Positions 8,381 to 16,874 of a stretch of DNA of 64,000 nucleotides are shown piece by piece. The first letter of the stretch is position 1. Every line of letters begins with the position of its first letter. The notes below the pieces were generated by a model that searched no databases, was not told where the DNA came from, and saw only the letters and a list, made by a program, of their open reading frames with translations. The translations under genes were made by a program, and so were the position numbers. Source of the stretch: Acidocella aromatica. Its GTDB lineage: Bacteria > Pseudomonadota > Alphaproteobacteria > Acetobacterales > Acetobacteraceae. The stretch is from positions 1 to 64,000 of the forward strand of contig NZ_JACHFJ010000003.1 in assembly GCF_014201825.1 (NCBI RefSeq), given 5' to 3'.

Positions 8381-9118
8381 TTATCCCCTCCCGATATACG
8401 GCATGGCGGTGGCCATCACCGTCATGAACTGCACATTGGCGGAAAGCGGCATGCTGGCCATGTGCAGCACCGAGGCCGCGGCATGCTCCACATCCATCAT
8501 CGGCTCGGGGGCGATATGCCCATCCGCCTGCATGGAGCCGCGCGCGATCCCGGCGGTCAGATCCGTGGCGGCGTTGCCGATGTCGATCTGCCCGCAGGCG
8601 ATATCATGGGTCCGCCCCTCCAGGGAGAGCGCGCGGGTCAGTCCCGTTACGGCGTGCTTGGAGACGGTATAAGCCACGGCCTGCGGGCGTGGCACATGCG
8701 CCGAGATCGAGCCGTTATTGATGATCCGCCCGCCCTGGGGCGATTGCGCGGCCATCACCCGGAAGGCGGCACGGGCGCATAGGAACATCCCGGTCACGTT
8801 CACCGCCAGGGCGGCGGAGAAGTCGGCCAACGCCACCTCGGGCAGCGGGGTAGGGCGGGAAAAGCTCCCGGCATTGTTGAAAAGCAGGTCCACCCGGCCG
8901 AAACGCGCCACGGTCTCGCTGAACAGACGGTCAACGGCGGCCTCGTCGGTCACATCGGCCACCATCGGCACCACAGCGGGATGTGCCGAAGCCGCGTCCA
9001 CCAGCATTTCCGCCCGCCGCCCGGCCAGCACCACCTGCCACCCCGCCTCGGCCAGCTTGCGCCCGGCGGCACGGCCGATGCCGCTGCCCCCGCCCGTGAT
9101 CACCGCCACCTGCGTCAT
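8381..9118 (-). CDS. SDR-family NAD(P)-dependent oxidoreductase
   Basis: A 245-residue classical short-chain dehydrogenase. It has the cofactor motif TGGGSGIGRA (residues 8-17), NNAG (near 85) and the catalytic Ser/Tyr/Lys set with YTVSKHAVTG. Start ATG 9118 is preceded by AGGAGAG at 8 bases; longer in-frame starts run into the neighbouring gene. It forms a unit with the hydroxypyruvate isomerase gene downstream, so it may reduce a related oxo-acid. It is not the usual tartronate semialdehyde reductase, which belongs to the beta-hydroxyacid dehydrogenase family. Confidence 0.9.
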   Translation of the reverse strand: MTQVAVITGGGSGIGRAAGRKLAEAGWQVVLAGRRAEMLVDAASAHPAVVPMVADVTDEAAVDRLFSETVARFGRVDLLFNNAGSFSRPTPLPEVALADFSAALAVNVTGMFLCARAAFRVMAAQSPQGGRIINNGSISAHVPRPQAVAYTVSKHAVTGLTRALSLEGRTHDIACGQIDIGNAATDLTAGIARGSMQADGHIAPEPMMDVEHAAASVLHMASMPLSANVQFMTVMATAMPYIGRG

Positions 9119-9131
9119 GTTCAGTCTCTCC

Positions 9132-9845
9132 TTACTGCCCGGCATCCACCAGCACACGCCGCCCCGGCGCCCTCTGGCGGACGGGCATGATGCCATGCAG
9201 TTCCTTGGTCGCTTCAACGATGGTCAGCCCCGCCAGTTGCGGCGCCAGCAGCCGGCCGGCGCGTTCGCACAGGGCAAAGCCGCGCAGCATAGGGCTCCAG
9301 CCGCAGGGCGGGGCGAACAGCGCGGGCACATGGGTTTGCACATGCAGGAACAGATTGCCCATCAGCCGGTTGAGCTGGCTCTCGGAATAAGGCTGCCCGT
9401 GGCCGAAGGGCGTGCTCTCGGCATGCGCCCAGATGCCGTGCCGGTTCGGCACCACCACGATCATCCGCCCGTCATCCTTCAGCAGCCGCCAAGCCTCGCG
9501 CAGTATGCGCCTGGCATTGTCCGCCTGCTCCAGCCCATGCACGAGCAGGATGCGGTCGAACATCAGGTCGGGGAAGGGCAGGCCTTCCTCCTCTGCCACG
9601 CAGGCCAACGAGGCCCGCCCCGCTGGCCAGGGGGCTGGTCCCATGTCGCGCGTCGAGGCGGCGATGCAGCGTTCCGCCTGCGTGCGCCACAGCTCCAGAT
9701 ATGGCCCGGTAAATCCCAGCCCAAGCACCGCGCGCCCAGTGCAATCCGGCCAGAGTGCGGCCAGTTTCTGCCGCAGCAATGCGGCGGTCAGCCGTCCCAG
9801 CGGGGTTGCATAAAATCCAGCCGCATCTCGCGCATCGATCGCCAT
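9132..9845 (-). CDS. SAM-dependent methyltransferase (class I-like)
   Basis: A 237-residue protein with a methyltransferase-like arrangement: VLGLGFTGPYLE in the motif I position (a degenerate glycine loop), FDRILLVHGLE at the motif II/III region and LLKDDGRMIVVVPN, which matches the post-motif strand of Methyltransf_11 proteins. The start MAIDARDAAGFY at 9845 gives a 40-base divergent gap to gloB; longer starts would run into the gloB coding region. Proteins of this type commonly sit beside gloB in alphaproteobacteria. The substrate is unknown. Confidence 0.75.
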   Translation of the reverse strand: MAIDARDAAGFYATPLGRLTAALLRQKLAALWPDCTGRAVLGLGFTGPYLELWRTQAERCIAASTRDMGPAPWPAGRASLACVAEEEGLPFPDLMFDRILLVHGLEQADNARRILREAWRLLKDDGRMIVVVPNRHGIWAHAESTPFGHGQPYSESQLNRLMGNLFLHVQTHVPALFAPPCGWSPMLRGFALCERAGRLLAPQLAGLTIVEATKELHGIMPVRQRAPGRRVLVDAGQ

Positions 9846-9885
9846 TGCCCTTATATAGCGCGGCAGACGGAAAGGAGCGACAGAC

Positions 9886-10611
9886 ATGGCGGTGACGGTA
9901 CAGGCGATCCCGATGCTTTCGGACAATTATTCCTGGCTGCTGCACGAGCCGGTGATGGGCAAGACCGCCATCGTGGACCCGGCCGAGGCCGAACCCGCCA
10001 TCGCGGCGCTGGAAAAAGCCGAGCTGCCCCTGGATTTCATCTTCCTCACCCATCACCATGACGATCATATCGGCGGGGTGCCGGAGCTGGTCGCCCGCTA
10101 TGGCGCCAAGGTGGTGGGCAATGGCGCGGATGCCGCGCGCCTGCCCAAGCTGGACATCGCGGTGCATGAGGGCTCAATGGTGGATTTCGGCGCTGCCAAG
10201 CTGCGGGTCATCGAGGTGCCGGGCCACACGCTCGGGCACATCGCTTATTACATCGCCGATGGCGGCGTCTTGCTCCCAGGCGACACGCTGTTCAGCCTGG
10301 GCTGCGGCCGCCTGTTCGAGGGCACGCCCGCGCAGATGTTCGCCTCGCTGGCCAAGTTCGCCGATCTGCCGGATGCCACGCTGGTCTGCTGCGCGCATGA
10401 ATACACGGCTTCCAACGCCAAGTTCGCGCTCACCGTGGAGCCGGATAACGAGGCGCTGCTCGTCCGCGCGGCGGAGGTGGCGGCGCTGCGCGAGAAGGGG
10501 CAGCCGACCCTGCCGGTGACGCTGGGGCAGGAACGCGCGACCAACCCCTTCCTGCGCGCCAAGACGGTGGAGGAATTCACCGCCCGGCGTGCGGCGAAGG
10601 ATAAGTTCTAA
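9886..10611 (+). CDS. gloB: Hydroxyacylglutathione hydrolase (glyoxalase II)
   Basis: A 241-residue metallo-beta-lactamase-fold enzyme. The metal-binding motif THHHDDHIGG (about residues 50-59) is followed by GHTLGHIAY, GDTLFSLGCGR and the late CAHEYT histidine, all typical of glyoxalase II, which hydrolyses S-lactoylglutathione. AAGGAG lies upstream of the ATG. The C-terminal RATNPFLRAK segment is the usual family signature. It is divergent from the methyltransferase gene and shares its stop region with rdgB on the opposite strand. Confidence 0.95.
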   Translation: MAVTVQAIPMLSDNYSWLLHEPVMGKTAIVDPAEAEPAIAALEKAELPLDFIFLTHHHDDHIGGVPELVARYGAKVVGNGADAARLPKLDIAVHEGSMVDFGAAKLRVIEVPGHTLGHIAYYIADGGVLLPGDTLFSLGCGRLFEGTPAQMFASLAKFADLPDATLVCCAHEYTASNAKFALTVEPDNEALLVRAAEVAALREKGQPTLPVTLGQERATNPFLRAKTVEEFTARRAAKDKF

Positions 10612-11192
10612 AAGTTTTTTGACGCTTCCAGCGCGGCCTTGAGCTGCGCGATGGCCTGGGCGCGGTGGCTGATCTTCTCTTTCACCGCGCCGCCCAGCTC
10701 GGCATAGCTCTGCTCGTAGCCATCGGGGATGAACAGCGGGTCGTAGCCGAACCCGCCTGCCCCACGTGGAGCAGTAGCGATCCGCCCGTAAGCTTGGCCG
10801 ATATAGGTGGCGGTGGTGCCGTCCGGCTGGGCGAGGCAGAGCGCGCAGGTGAACCAGGCGCGCCAGTCATTGGCGGCCTCGGCGGCGGCGATGATCCGCG
10901 CGAACGCGCCCGGATAATCCCCGCCTGCGTAACGCGCCGAGAATACGCCCGGCCCGCCGCCAAGTGCCGCCACCGAAAGCCCGGAATCGTCGGCCAGCGC
11001 GGGCAGGCCGGAGGCCTGGGCCGCCGCCAGCGCCTTGATCCGCGCATTGCCGGGGAAGGTGGTGGCGGTTTCCTCCGGCTCGGGCAGGCCAAGCTCGCCG
11101 GCCGAGGTCAGAGAATAGCCGAGCGGCGCCAGCAGGGGGCCGAATTCCTTCAGCTTGCCGGGGTTATGGGTGGCAATGACGAGCTGCTTCAT
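10608..11192 (-). CDS. rdgB: RdgB/HAM1 family non-canonical purine NTP pyrophosphatase
   Basis: A 194-residue protein beginning MKQLVIATHNPGKLKEF, the hallmark nucleotide-binding start of the RdgB/HAM1 family, with ADDSGLSV and GFGYDPLF further along. It removes dITP and XTP from the nucleotide pool. The start is placed at 11192, forming an ATGA overlap with the upstream yqgE gene. Its TAG stop overlaps the gloB TAA stop in a CTAA tetramer. Length and motifs are complete. Confidence 0.96.
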   Translation of the reverse strand: MKQLVIATHNPGKLKEFGPLLAPLGYSLTSAGELGLPEPEETATTFPGNARIKALAAAQASGLPALADDSGLSVAALGGGPGVFSARYAGGDYPGAFARIIAAAEAANDWRAWFTCALCLAQPDGTTATYIGQAYGRIATAPRGAGGFGYDPLFIPDGYEQSYAELGGAVKEKISHRAQAIAQLKAALEASKNF

Positions 11193-11776
11193 GCCCGCCC
11201 CGCCGCGCCGGAGAGCATGCCGGGGTCGATGCCCAGCTTGCGCAGGGCCCGCTGCCATTTGGTGTTGTAGGAGGTGTCGAAGATGATGGCATCATCCGCC
11301 GCCACGCTCAGCCAGGAGTTCTGGCGCATCTCCTGGTCCAGCTGCCCGGCGCCCCAGCCGGTATAGCCCAGCAGCAGCACGGCTTTTTCCGGCCCGCCGC
11401 CCCCGGCCACGGCCTGGAGAATATCGAGATTGGCGCTGAGCGCGCGGGTATCGTCCACTTGCAGGCTGGCATCCGAGAGCCAGTCCGTGCTGTGCAGCAC
11501 GAAGCCGCGCGTCTCATCCACCGGACCGCCCACGCCCAGCGCCAGCTCTCGCTTTGGCGGGCTGGGCTCCACATTGAGCTGGCTCATCAGATCGGCGAAT
11601 TTCGGCGCACGCAGCGGCTGGTTGAGGACAACGCCCATCGCCCCCTCCTCGGTATGCGAGCAGATGAAAATCACGCTCTGCGCGAAACGTGAGTCCCCCA
11701 TCGCGGGCATTGCGATCAGAAGTTGCCCTGTCAGCCAGTCGGGCGGGTTCGCCCGGGAAAATTTTGCCTCCGCCAT
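11189..11776 (-). CDS. yqgE: YqgE/AlgH family protein
   Basis: A 195-residue protein with the family core LTGQLLIAMPAMGD near residues 15-28, ICSHTEEGAMGVVLNQP, and later LGYTGWGAGQLDQEM. The family fold is known but its biochemical role is not settled (AlgH-like regulation has been proposed). The ATG at 11776 is chosen because upstream in-frame sequence crosses the divergent peroxiredoxin promoter region. It is translationally coupled to rdgB by an ATGA overlap. Confidence 0.93.
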   Translation of the reverse strand: MAEAKFSRANPPDWLTGQLLIAMPAMGDSRFAQSVIFICSHTEEGAMGVVLNQPLRAPKFADLMSQLNVEPSPPKRELALGVGGPVDETRGFVLHSTDWLSDASLQVDDTRALSANLDILQAVAGGGGPEKAVLLLGYTGWGAGQLDQEMRQNSWLSVAADDAIIFDTSYNTKWQRALRKLGIDPGMLSGAAGRA

Positions 11777-11890
11777 TGCTCCAGTATATTCTTCGCTGTC
11801 AGCCGGGACCAGCCCTGCCTGGCGCGCTCTCTTCACGGGCCAGGGCAGTTCGTATACGTAGCGGCATCTGCCGAAGGAAGGACCGACAGC

Positions 11891-12370
11891 ATGATTAAGG
11901 TAGGCGACAAGATTCCGGCCATGAAGCTCATGGTGGCAACCGCGGAAGGCCCGCGCGAGGCCGACACCACCGAGCTTCTGGGGCAGGGCAAGGTCGTGCT
12001 GTTCGCGGTGCCGGGGGCTTTCACCCCCACCTGTTCGGCCAAGCATCTGCCGGGCTTCGTCAAGCACGCGGCGGAGTTCAAGGCCAAGGGCGTGGACAGG
12101 ATCGTCTGCATGGCGGTGAATGACGCGTTTGTGATGGGCGCCTGGGGCAAGGACCATAAGGCGCTGGACAACGTGGTGATGCTGGCCGACGGTTCCGCCA
12201 CCTTCACCAAGGCGCTAGGCCTGGAGCTGGACCTGCTGGCCCGCGGCATGGGCGTGCGCAGCCAGCGCTTCGCCCTGGTGGCCGAGGATGGCGTGGTCAC
12301 GCAGCTTTTTGTCGAGGAGCCGGGCGGTTTCGAAGTCAGCCGCGCCGAGGCCGTGCTCGAATCCCTTTAA
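11891..12370 (+). CDS. Peroxiredoxin, Prx5/redoxin type
   Basis: A 159-residue thioredoxin-fold peroxidase. The peroxidatic cysteine is C48 in VPGAFTPTCSAKHLPGF, the diagnostic Prx5/PMP20 sequence; a second cysteine is C73 in IVCMAVND. It reduces hydroperoxides in the cytoplasm with a thiol donor (glutaredoxin or glutathione in the family). AAGGAAGGA precedes the ATG by about 9 bases. It is divergent from yqgE and followed within six bases by a glycosyltransferase gene, probably by read-through rather than function. Confidence 0.94.
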   Translation: MIKVGDKIPAMKLMVATAEGPREADTTELLGQGKVVLFAVPGAFTPTCSAKHLPGFVKHAAEFKAKGVDRIVCMAVNDAFVMGAWGKDHKALDNVVMLADGSATFTKALGLELDLLARGMGVRSQRFALVAEDGVVTQLFVEEPGGFEVSRAEAVLESL

Positions 12371-12376
12371 CCCGCA

Positions 12377-13459
12377 GTGTCTTACACCCTCACGGTCGTC
12401 GTGCCGTGCTACAACGAGCGCGCCAATGTCGCGCCGATGGTGGCAGCCCTCAACAACGCGCTTACCGGCATCGACTGGGAGGTCGTCTTCGTCGATGACG
12501 ACAGCCCGGACGGCACTTCCACCGCCGTGCGGGCCTTGGCGCGCGAGGATGTCCGCGTGCGTTGCATCCGCCGTGTCGGGCGGCGCGGGCTCTCCTCCGC
12601 CGTCATCGAGGGGGCTTTGTCCTCCTCCGCCGATTATGTCGCGGTCATCGATGGCGACATGCAGCACGACGAGACCCGCCTGCCGCTGATGCTGCAAGCC
12701 GTGCAGATCGGCGCGGACATGGCGGTAGGCAGCCGGCATGTCGAGGGCGGGGATTCCGCTGGGCTTTCCTCGCCGCTGCGGGTTAAGCTCTCCGAGACTG
12801 GCATCCGCGTGGCGCAGGCGCTCACCCATACCAGCATCAACGACCCGATGAGCGGGTTCTTCCTGCTCCGGCGGGACCTGTTCGAGCAACTCGCCGGGCG
12901 GCTCACCGGCCAGGGCTTCAAGATTCTGCTGGACCTGATCCTCGCCTCGCCGCGGCGGCTCACCATCGCCGAGATCCCCTACAAGTTCCGCCCCCGCCAG
13001 GCGGGCGAGAGCAAGCTCGACGTGCTGGTGCTGGCGCAATTCGCCGGGCTGCTGATGGACAAGGCCCTGCGGGGGACCGTGCCGCTGCGCTTCATCTCCT
13101 TCGCCCTGGTCGGCGCGTTCGGTGTGTTGGTGAACATCCTGGTGTTGCAGGCTGCGCGCTCGCTCGGCATCGGCTTCGGCACGGCGCAGACCATCGGCAC
13201 CGTGGTGGCGATGATCGCCAATTTCGAGCTGAACAACCAGCTCACCTACCGCGCCCAGAAACTGAAGGGGCCGCGCGCCTGGCGCGGGCTGGTGCTGTTC
13301 CTGGCCGTGTGCAGCCTGGGCGCCTATGCCAATATAGGTATCGCCAAGGCGCTGTACGCCGAGAACGGGCATGGCCTGCTCGCGGGCGCGGCTGGTGCGG
13401 CCGTGGGTGTGGTGTGGAACTACGCCGTCTCCGCCACGCTGGTCTGGCGCGTGCGGTAG
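12377..13459 (+). CDS. Family 2 glycosyltransferase with C-terminal GtrA domain
   Basis: A 360-residue membrane protein. Residues 1-235 form a GT-A domain of the dolichol-phosphate mannosyltransferase type with VVVPCYNERANV, DDDSPDGT and DGDMQHDE. Residues about 240-360 form a GtrA-like four-helix domain. Such fusions transfer a sugar from a nucleotide donor to polyprenyl phosphate and may assist its flipping. It begins with GTG six bases after the peroxiredoxin stop. The next gene, a GT39/ArnT-like transferase that would use a polyprenyl-linked sugar, starts two bases after its stop, so the two probably form one glycan-modifying pathway. Confidence 0.92.
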   Translation: MSYTLTVVVPCYNERANVAPMVAALNNALTGIDWEVVFVDDDSPDGTSTAVRALAREDVRVRCIRRVGRRGLSSAVIEGALSSSADYVAVIDGDMQHDETRLPLMLQAVQIGADMAVGSRHVEGGDSAGLSSPLRVKLSETGIRVAQALTHTSINDPMSGFFLLRRDLFEQLAGRLTGQGFKILLDLILASPRRLTIAEIPYKFRPRQAGESKLDVLVLAQFAGLLMDKALRGTVPLRFISFALVGAFGVLVNILVLQAARSLGIGFGTAQTIGTVVAMIANFELNNQLTYRAQKLKGPRAWRGLVLFLAVCSLGAYANIGIAKALYAENGHGLLAGAAGAAVGVVWNYAVSATLVWRVR

Positions 13460-13460
13460 C

Positions 13461-14846
13461 ATGCGCCTCGGACTCGCGGCGCTGCTGGTCCTCACGGCGC
13501 TGCGCTTGGCGCTGGCGGCGCGCCTGCCTTTGGTGCCGGACGAAGCCTATTACTTCCTCTGGTCCACGCATCTCCAGCCGGGCTATTTCGACCATCCGCC
13601 GATGGTGGCGCTGTGGATCAGGGCCGGGACCGCGCTGTTCGGCCCCTCGCCGTTGGGGGTGAGGCTGCTCGGCCCGCTCTCCACCTTGGCAGGATCGTTG
13701 TTGCTCTGGGACGCGGCTGAGCGGCTCTTCCCTGGCCGCCGGGCCGGACTGACCGCCGCCGCCTGCCTCAACGCCACGCTGCTGTTCGGCGCCGGCGCGG
13801 TGCTGATGACGCCAGATACCCCGCTGCTGTTCTTTTGGAGCGCGGGGATCTGGGCCATGGCGCGGCTGATCTCTTCGGGCAAACCGGGCTGGTGGCTGGC
13901 GGCGGGGCTGGCGGCGGGGCTGGCGCTGCTTTCCAAATATACCGGGCTGTTGTTCATCCTCGCCGTGTTCGGCTGGGTGCTGGCGGGGCGGCGGGAACGC
14001 CGGTGGCTGCGCACCCCCTGGCCCTGGGCCGCCGCCGTGCTGGCGGTGCTGGTCTTTGCGCCGGACATTGCCTGGAACGCCGCCAATGGCTGGGTCAGCT
14101 ATCTCAAGCAGGGCGGGCGCGAGGCTGGGTTTCAGCCAGGGCGGGCGCTGGGGTTCGTCGCCAGCCTGCTGGGCAGCCAGTTCTTCCTGTTCACCCCCGT
14201 TATCGCCGTGCTGGCGGTGCGCGGCGTATGGGGGCTGCGGCACGATGACACGCCAGGGTCGCGCCTGCTGCTCTGGCTGACGCTGCTGCCCGGTGCGGTG
14301 CTGCTGGAGCATGTCCTGTCCCAGCGCGTGGAGGGCAACTGGGTCGCGGTGCTGTATCCGTCCGCCTGCATCGCTATAGGCACATTGCCCGCGGCCCTCC
14401 TGGCGCGCTGGCGTAAACCGGCCGTGGTGTTGGGCTTTGGCATTACCGGGCTGGTCTATGTGCAGGCTTTGGCCGCGCCCTTGCCCATTCCGCCGCGCAT
14501 GGACACCGCCGCCCTGCAAATGGCCGGCTGGCCCCAGTTCGGCGCGCAGCTTGCCGCCCTGCACCCCGATTTCATCGTGGCTGACGATTATGCCACCGCC
14601 GCCGCCCTGGCCTATTACGCCCCGCCCGGGCTGCGCGTGGTGGGGTTTGAGCCGCGCTGGAGCTATTTCGACTGGCAGCCCGCATCGCTGTACGGGGAGG
14701 CAGGCATCATGATCACGCACCGCCCGCACGCGCCTTGCGAGCAGATCGGCACGCTGACCCGCGAGCGGGACGGCAAGCCCGTGCAGACTTACCGGCTATG
14801 CAAATACATCGCGCTATTGCCCGGCACATGGCTGCCGCGCCCATGA
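13461..14846 (+). CDS. ArnT/PMT-like (GT39/GT83-type) membrane glycosyltransferase
   Basis: A 461-residue multi-pass protein. The N-terminal loop PDEAYYFLWSTHL and GYFDHPPMVALWI after the first helix are the signature of undecaprenyl-phosphate-sugar-using transferases (ArnT/RgtA type), with the catalytic acidic residue in DEAYY. The start ATG at 13461 follows the preceding gene by one base. The most likely function is adding a sugar to lipid A, a polysaccharide or a protein in the periplasm, using the lipid-linked sugar made by the upstream GT2-GtrA enzyme. The acceptor is unknown. Confidence 0.9.
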   Translation: MRLGLAALLVLTALRLALAARLPLVPDEAYYFLWSTHLQPGYFDHPPMVALWIRAGTALFGPSPLGVRLLGPLSTLAGSLLLWDAAERLFPGRRAGLTAAACLNATLLFGAGAVLMTPDTPLLFFWSAGIWAMARLISSGKPGWWLAAGLAAGLALLSKYTGLLFILAVFGWVLAGRRERRWLRTPWPWAAAVLAVLVFAPDIAWNAANGWVSYLKQGGREAGFQPGRALGFVASLLGSQFFLFTPVIAVLAVRGVWGLRHDDTPGSRLLLWLTLLPGAVLLEHVLSQRVEGNWVAVLYPSACIAIGTLPAALLARWRKPAVVLGFGITGLVYVQALAAPLPIPPRMDTAALQMAGWPQFGAQLAALHPDFIVADDYATAAALAYYAPPGLRVVGFEPRWSYFDWQPASLYGEAGIMITHRPHAPCEQIGTLTRERDGKPVQTYRLCKYIALLPGTWLPRP

Positions 14847-15787
14847 GCGTGACACCGGCTTCCGTCCGCGCGGCGGCAGAGCGCATCAAGGGGCTGATTG
14901 CGCGTACCCCCATGTTGCGCAACGCGGCGCTGGACCGCGCCGTGGGGGCGGCTGTGCTGGTGAAACCCGAGATGCTGCAACGCACCGGCAGCTTCAAGCT
15001 GCGCGGCGCCACCAACGCCCTGCTTTCGCTGGCCCCGGATGTGCGGGTCGCTGGGGTGGTGGCTTATTCCTCGGGTAATCACGGTCAGGCGGTGGCCTGC
15101 GCGGCGTCGGCCTTGGGCGTGCCCGCGACCATCGTGATGCCCGCCGATGCCCCCGCCATCAAGCGCGACTCCACCGCCTTCTGGGGGGCTGAGGTGGTGC
15201 TGTACGACCGCGAAAGCGGCAACCGCGAGGCCATCGCGGCGGAAATCGTGGCCCGCACCGGGGCGTCACTGATCCCGCCTTACGATCATGTGGATGTAAT
15301 GGCCGGGCAGGGCACGCTGGCGCTGGAGTTGGCCGAGGATGCCGCTGGCGAGGGGCTGACCATGGATGCCTTCCTCTCTCCCGCCGGGGGCGGCGGGCTG
15401 ATGGCTGGTTGCGCCCTGGCGCTGTCCGAGGCCTCGCCGGGCACAAAATGTTTCACCGCCGAGCCGGAAGACTGGGATGATACCGCTCGCTCCCTGGCTT
15501 TGGGCGAGCGCGTACGCAACGATATGCGCGGCAGCAAATTCTGCGACGCGCTGCTGACCCCAACACCGGGCAAGCAGACCTTCCCCATCAACCAGAGGCT
15601 GGTGACGGCCGGGTTCGTGGCCAGCGACGACGAGGTGCGCGCGGCGATGCGCTTTGCCGCGCGGAATCTGAAGCTGGTGGTGGAGCCGGGCGGTGCTGTC
15701 GCGTTGGCGGCGCTGCTGTCTGGCAAGGCCAAGTTTCCGGGACAGGTGGTGGGCGTGGTGCTCTCGGGTGGCAACGCCGAGGTTTAG
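14843..15787 (+). CDS. Threonine/serine dehydratase (serine racemase-like), PLP fold type II
   Basis: A 314-residue enzyme. The PLP lysine is K52 in TGSFKLRGA, with SSGNHGQAVACAA (substrate loop) and the phosphate-binding glycine loop PAGGGGLMAG (about residue 175). It lacks a C-terminal ACT domain, so it is the catabolic or racemase-like short form rather than the allosteric IlvA. Start 14843 gives an ATGA overlap with the preceding glycosyltransferase; an ATG five codons earlier is possible. A strong hairpin follows the stop. Confidence 0.9.
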   Translation: MSVTPASVRAAAERIKGLIARTPMLRNAALDRAVGAAVLVKPEMLQRTGSFKLRGATNALLSLAPDVRVAGVVAYSSGNHGQAVACAASALGVPATIVMPADAPAIKRDSTAFWGAEVVLYDRESGNREAIAAEIVARTGASLIPPYDHVDVMAGQGTLALELAEDAAGEGLTMDAFLSPAGGGGLMAGCALALSEASPGTKCFTAEPEDWDDTARSLALGERVRNDMRGSKFCDALLTPTPGKQTFPINQRLVTAGFVASDDEVRAAMRFAARNLKLVVEPGGAVALAALLSGKAKFPGQVVGVVLSGGNAEV

Positions 15788-15805
15788 CAAGCTTCGCAAA
15801 AAGAA

Positions 15806-15833
15806 TGCCGCCTTTTTTGTAAAAAAGGCGGCA
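15806..15833. terminator. Bidirectional terminator between dehydratase and ilvE
   Basis: A 13-bp perfect inverted repeat (15806-15818 and 15821-15833) whose arms end in T6 and A6 in the centre, with A-rich flanks on both sides that read as T-runs on the opposite strand. It lies between two convergent genes, so it can serve both. Confidence 0.85.
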
Positions 15834-15864
15834 CCCAAAAAACTTCCGTAAATATATTTGCGTT

Positions 15865-16764
15865 TTACGCGGCCCGCTTCTCCACCTCTTCCGGCGACAT
15901 CAGCACCAGCGCTTCGTAGTCGGATTTGAGTGTCTCGGTGATGGTGCTCGGCTCGAAGTGCAGCTCGCCGATCTGGCGCACCGGGGTGATCTCGGCGGCG
16001 GTGCCGGTCACGAAGGCCTCGCCGAAATTCGGCAGCTCCTCGGGCAGGATATGGCGCTCGACCACCTCGATCCCGCGCGCCTTGGCCAGCTGGATCACCG
16101 TCTTGCGGGTGATGCCGTCCAGGAAGCAGTCCGGCTTGGGGGTGTGCAGCTTGCCGTCCAGCACGAAGAAGATGTTCGCGCCGGTGACCTCGCCCACGAA
16201 CCCGTCCCAGGTGTACATCAGCGCGTCGTTGAAGCCCTCGGCCTCGGCCTTATGCTTCGACATGGTGCCGATCATATACAGCCCCGCGGCCTTGGCGGCG
16301 GTGGGGGCGGTTTGCGGGTGCGGGCGGCGCCAATCGGCGAGGCCAAGGCGCACGCCCTTCATGCGGTCAGCCCCGAACAGGTTCGGCCATTCCCAGCACG
16401 CCACCATCAGGTGGATCTTGGTCTGCTGCGCGGAAACCGAGAGCTGCTCCGCGCCGCGCCAAGCCAGCGGGCGCAGATACGCGTCCGTCAGGTTGTTGGC
16501 CTTCAGCACGTCGACGCAGGCCTGGTTGATCTGCTCGCGGGTGAAGGGGATCTCGAAGCCGAGGATGCGGCCGGACTCGATCAGGCGGTCCGTATGCGCG
16601 TCCAGCTTGAAGATGTTGCCACCATAGGAGCGCTCGCCCTCAAACACGGCAGAAGCGTAGTGCAACCCATGGCTGAGTACGTGCAGCTTCGCCTCACGCC
16701 AGGGGATGAGCTTGCCATCCCACCAGATGAAGCCGTCACGATCGTCAAAAGGAACCAGCGCCAT
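15865..16764 (-). CDS. ilvE: Branched-chain amino-acid aminotransferase
   Basis: A 299-residue PLP fold type IV enzyme that transfers the amino group for leucine, isoleucine and valine. Features include FIWWDGKLIPWREAK at the start, HGLHYASAVFEGERSY, the lysine region MSKHKAEAEGFNDAL and GEVTGANIFFV. The ATG at 16764 is preceded by GGAG at 10 bases; a TTG two codons earlier is less likely. It is divergent from the MarR-type regulator gene. The same ilvE-petP-petR neighbourhood is, from memory, common in alphaproteobacteria. Confidence 0.96.
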   Translation of the reverse strand: MALVPFDDRDGFIWWDGKLIPWREAKLHVLSHGLHYASAVFEGERSYGGNIFKLDAHTDRLIESGRILGFEIPFTREQINQACVDVLKANNLTDAYLRPLAWRGAEQLSVSAQQTKIHLMVACWEWPNLFGADRMKGVRLGLADWRRPHPQTAPTAAKAAGLYMIGTMSKHKAEAEGFNDALMYTWDGFVGEVTGANIFFVLDGKLHTPKPDCFLDGITRKTVIQLAKARGIEVVERHILPEELPNFGEAFVTGTAAEITPVRQIGELHFEPSTITETLKSDYEALVLMSPEEVEKRAA

Positions 16765-16830
16765 GGTCAAAAATCTCCGTTTGCGCTACTCTAACAAGAC
16801 AGGAAAGAATAGTATATTAGTCAGCCGTAC

Positions 16831-16850
16831 TGCCCTGCCAGCGCAGGGCA
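16831..16850. repeat. Perfect 8-bp inverted repeat in ilvE/petP intergenic region
   Basis: TGCCCTGC and GCAGGGCA are separated by four bases, 24 bases upstream of the MarR-type gene start and within the divergent ilvE promoter region. A TATATT element lies just left of it. It may be an operator for the MarR-type protein or a leader hairpin. Only the palindrome itself is seen. Confidence 0.5.
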
Positions 16851-16874
16851 TACCCCTCAGACCAAGAAATTGCC

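Noticed and set aside
14828-14843. Earlier ATG for the threonine/serine dehydratase
   Set aside because: It lies five codons inside the upstream gene without a ribosome site; the ATGA overlap start at 14843 is the simpler choice, though not proven.
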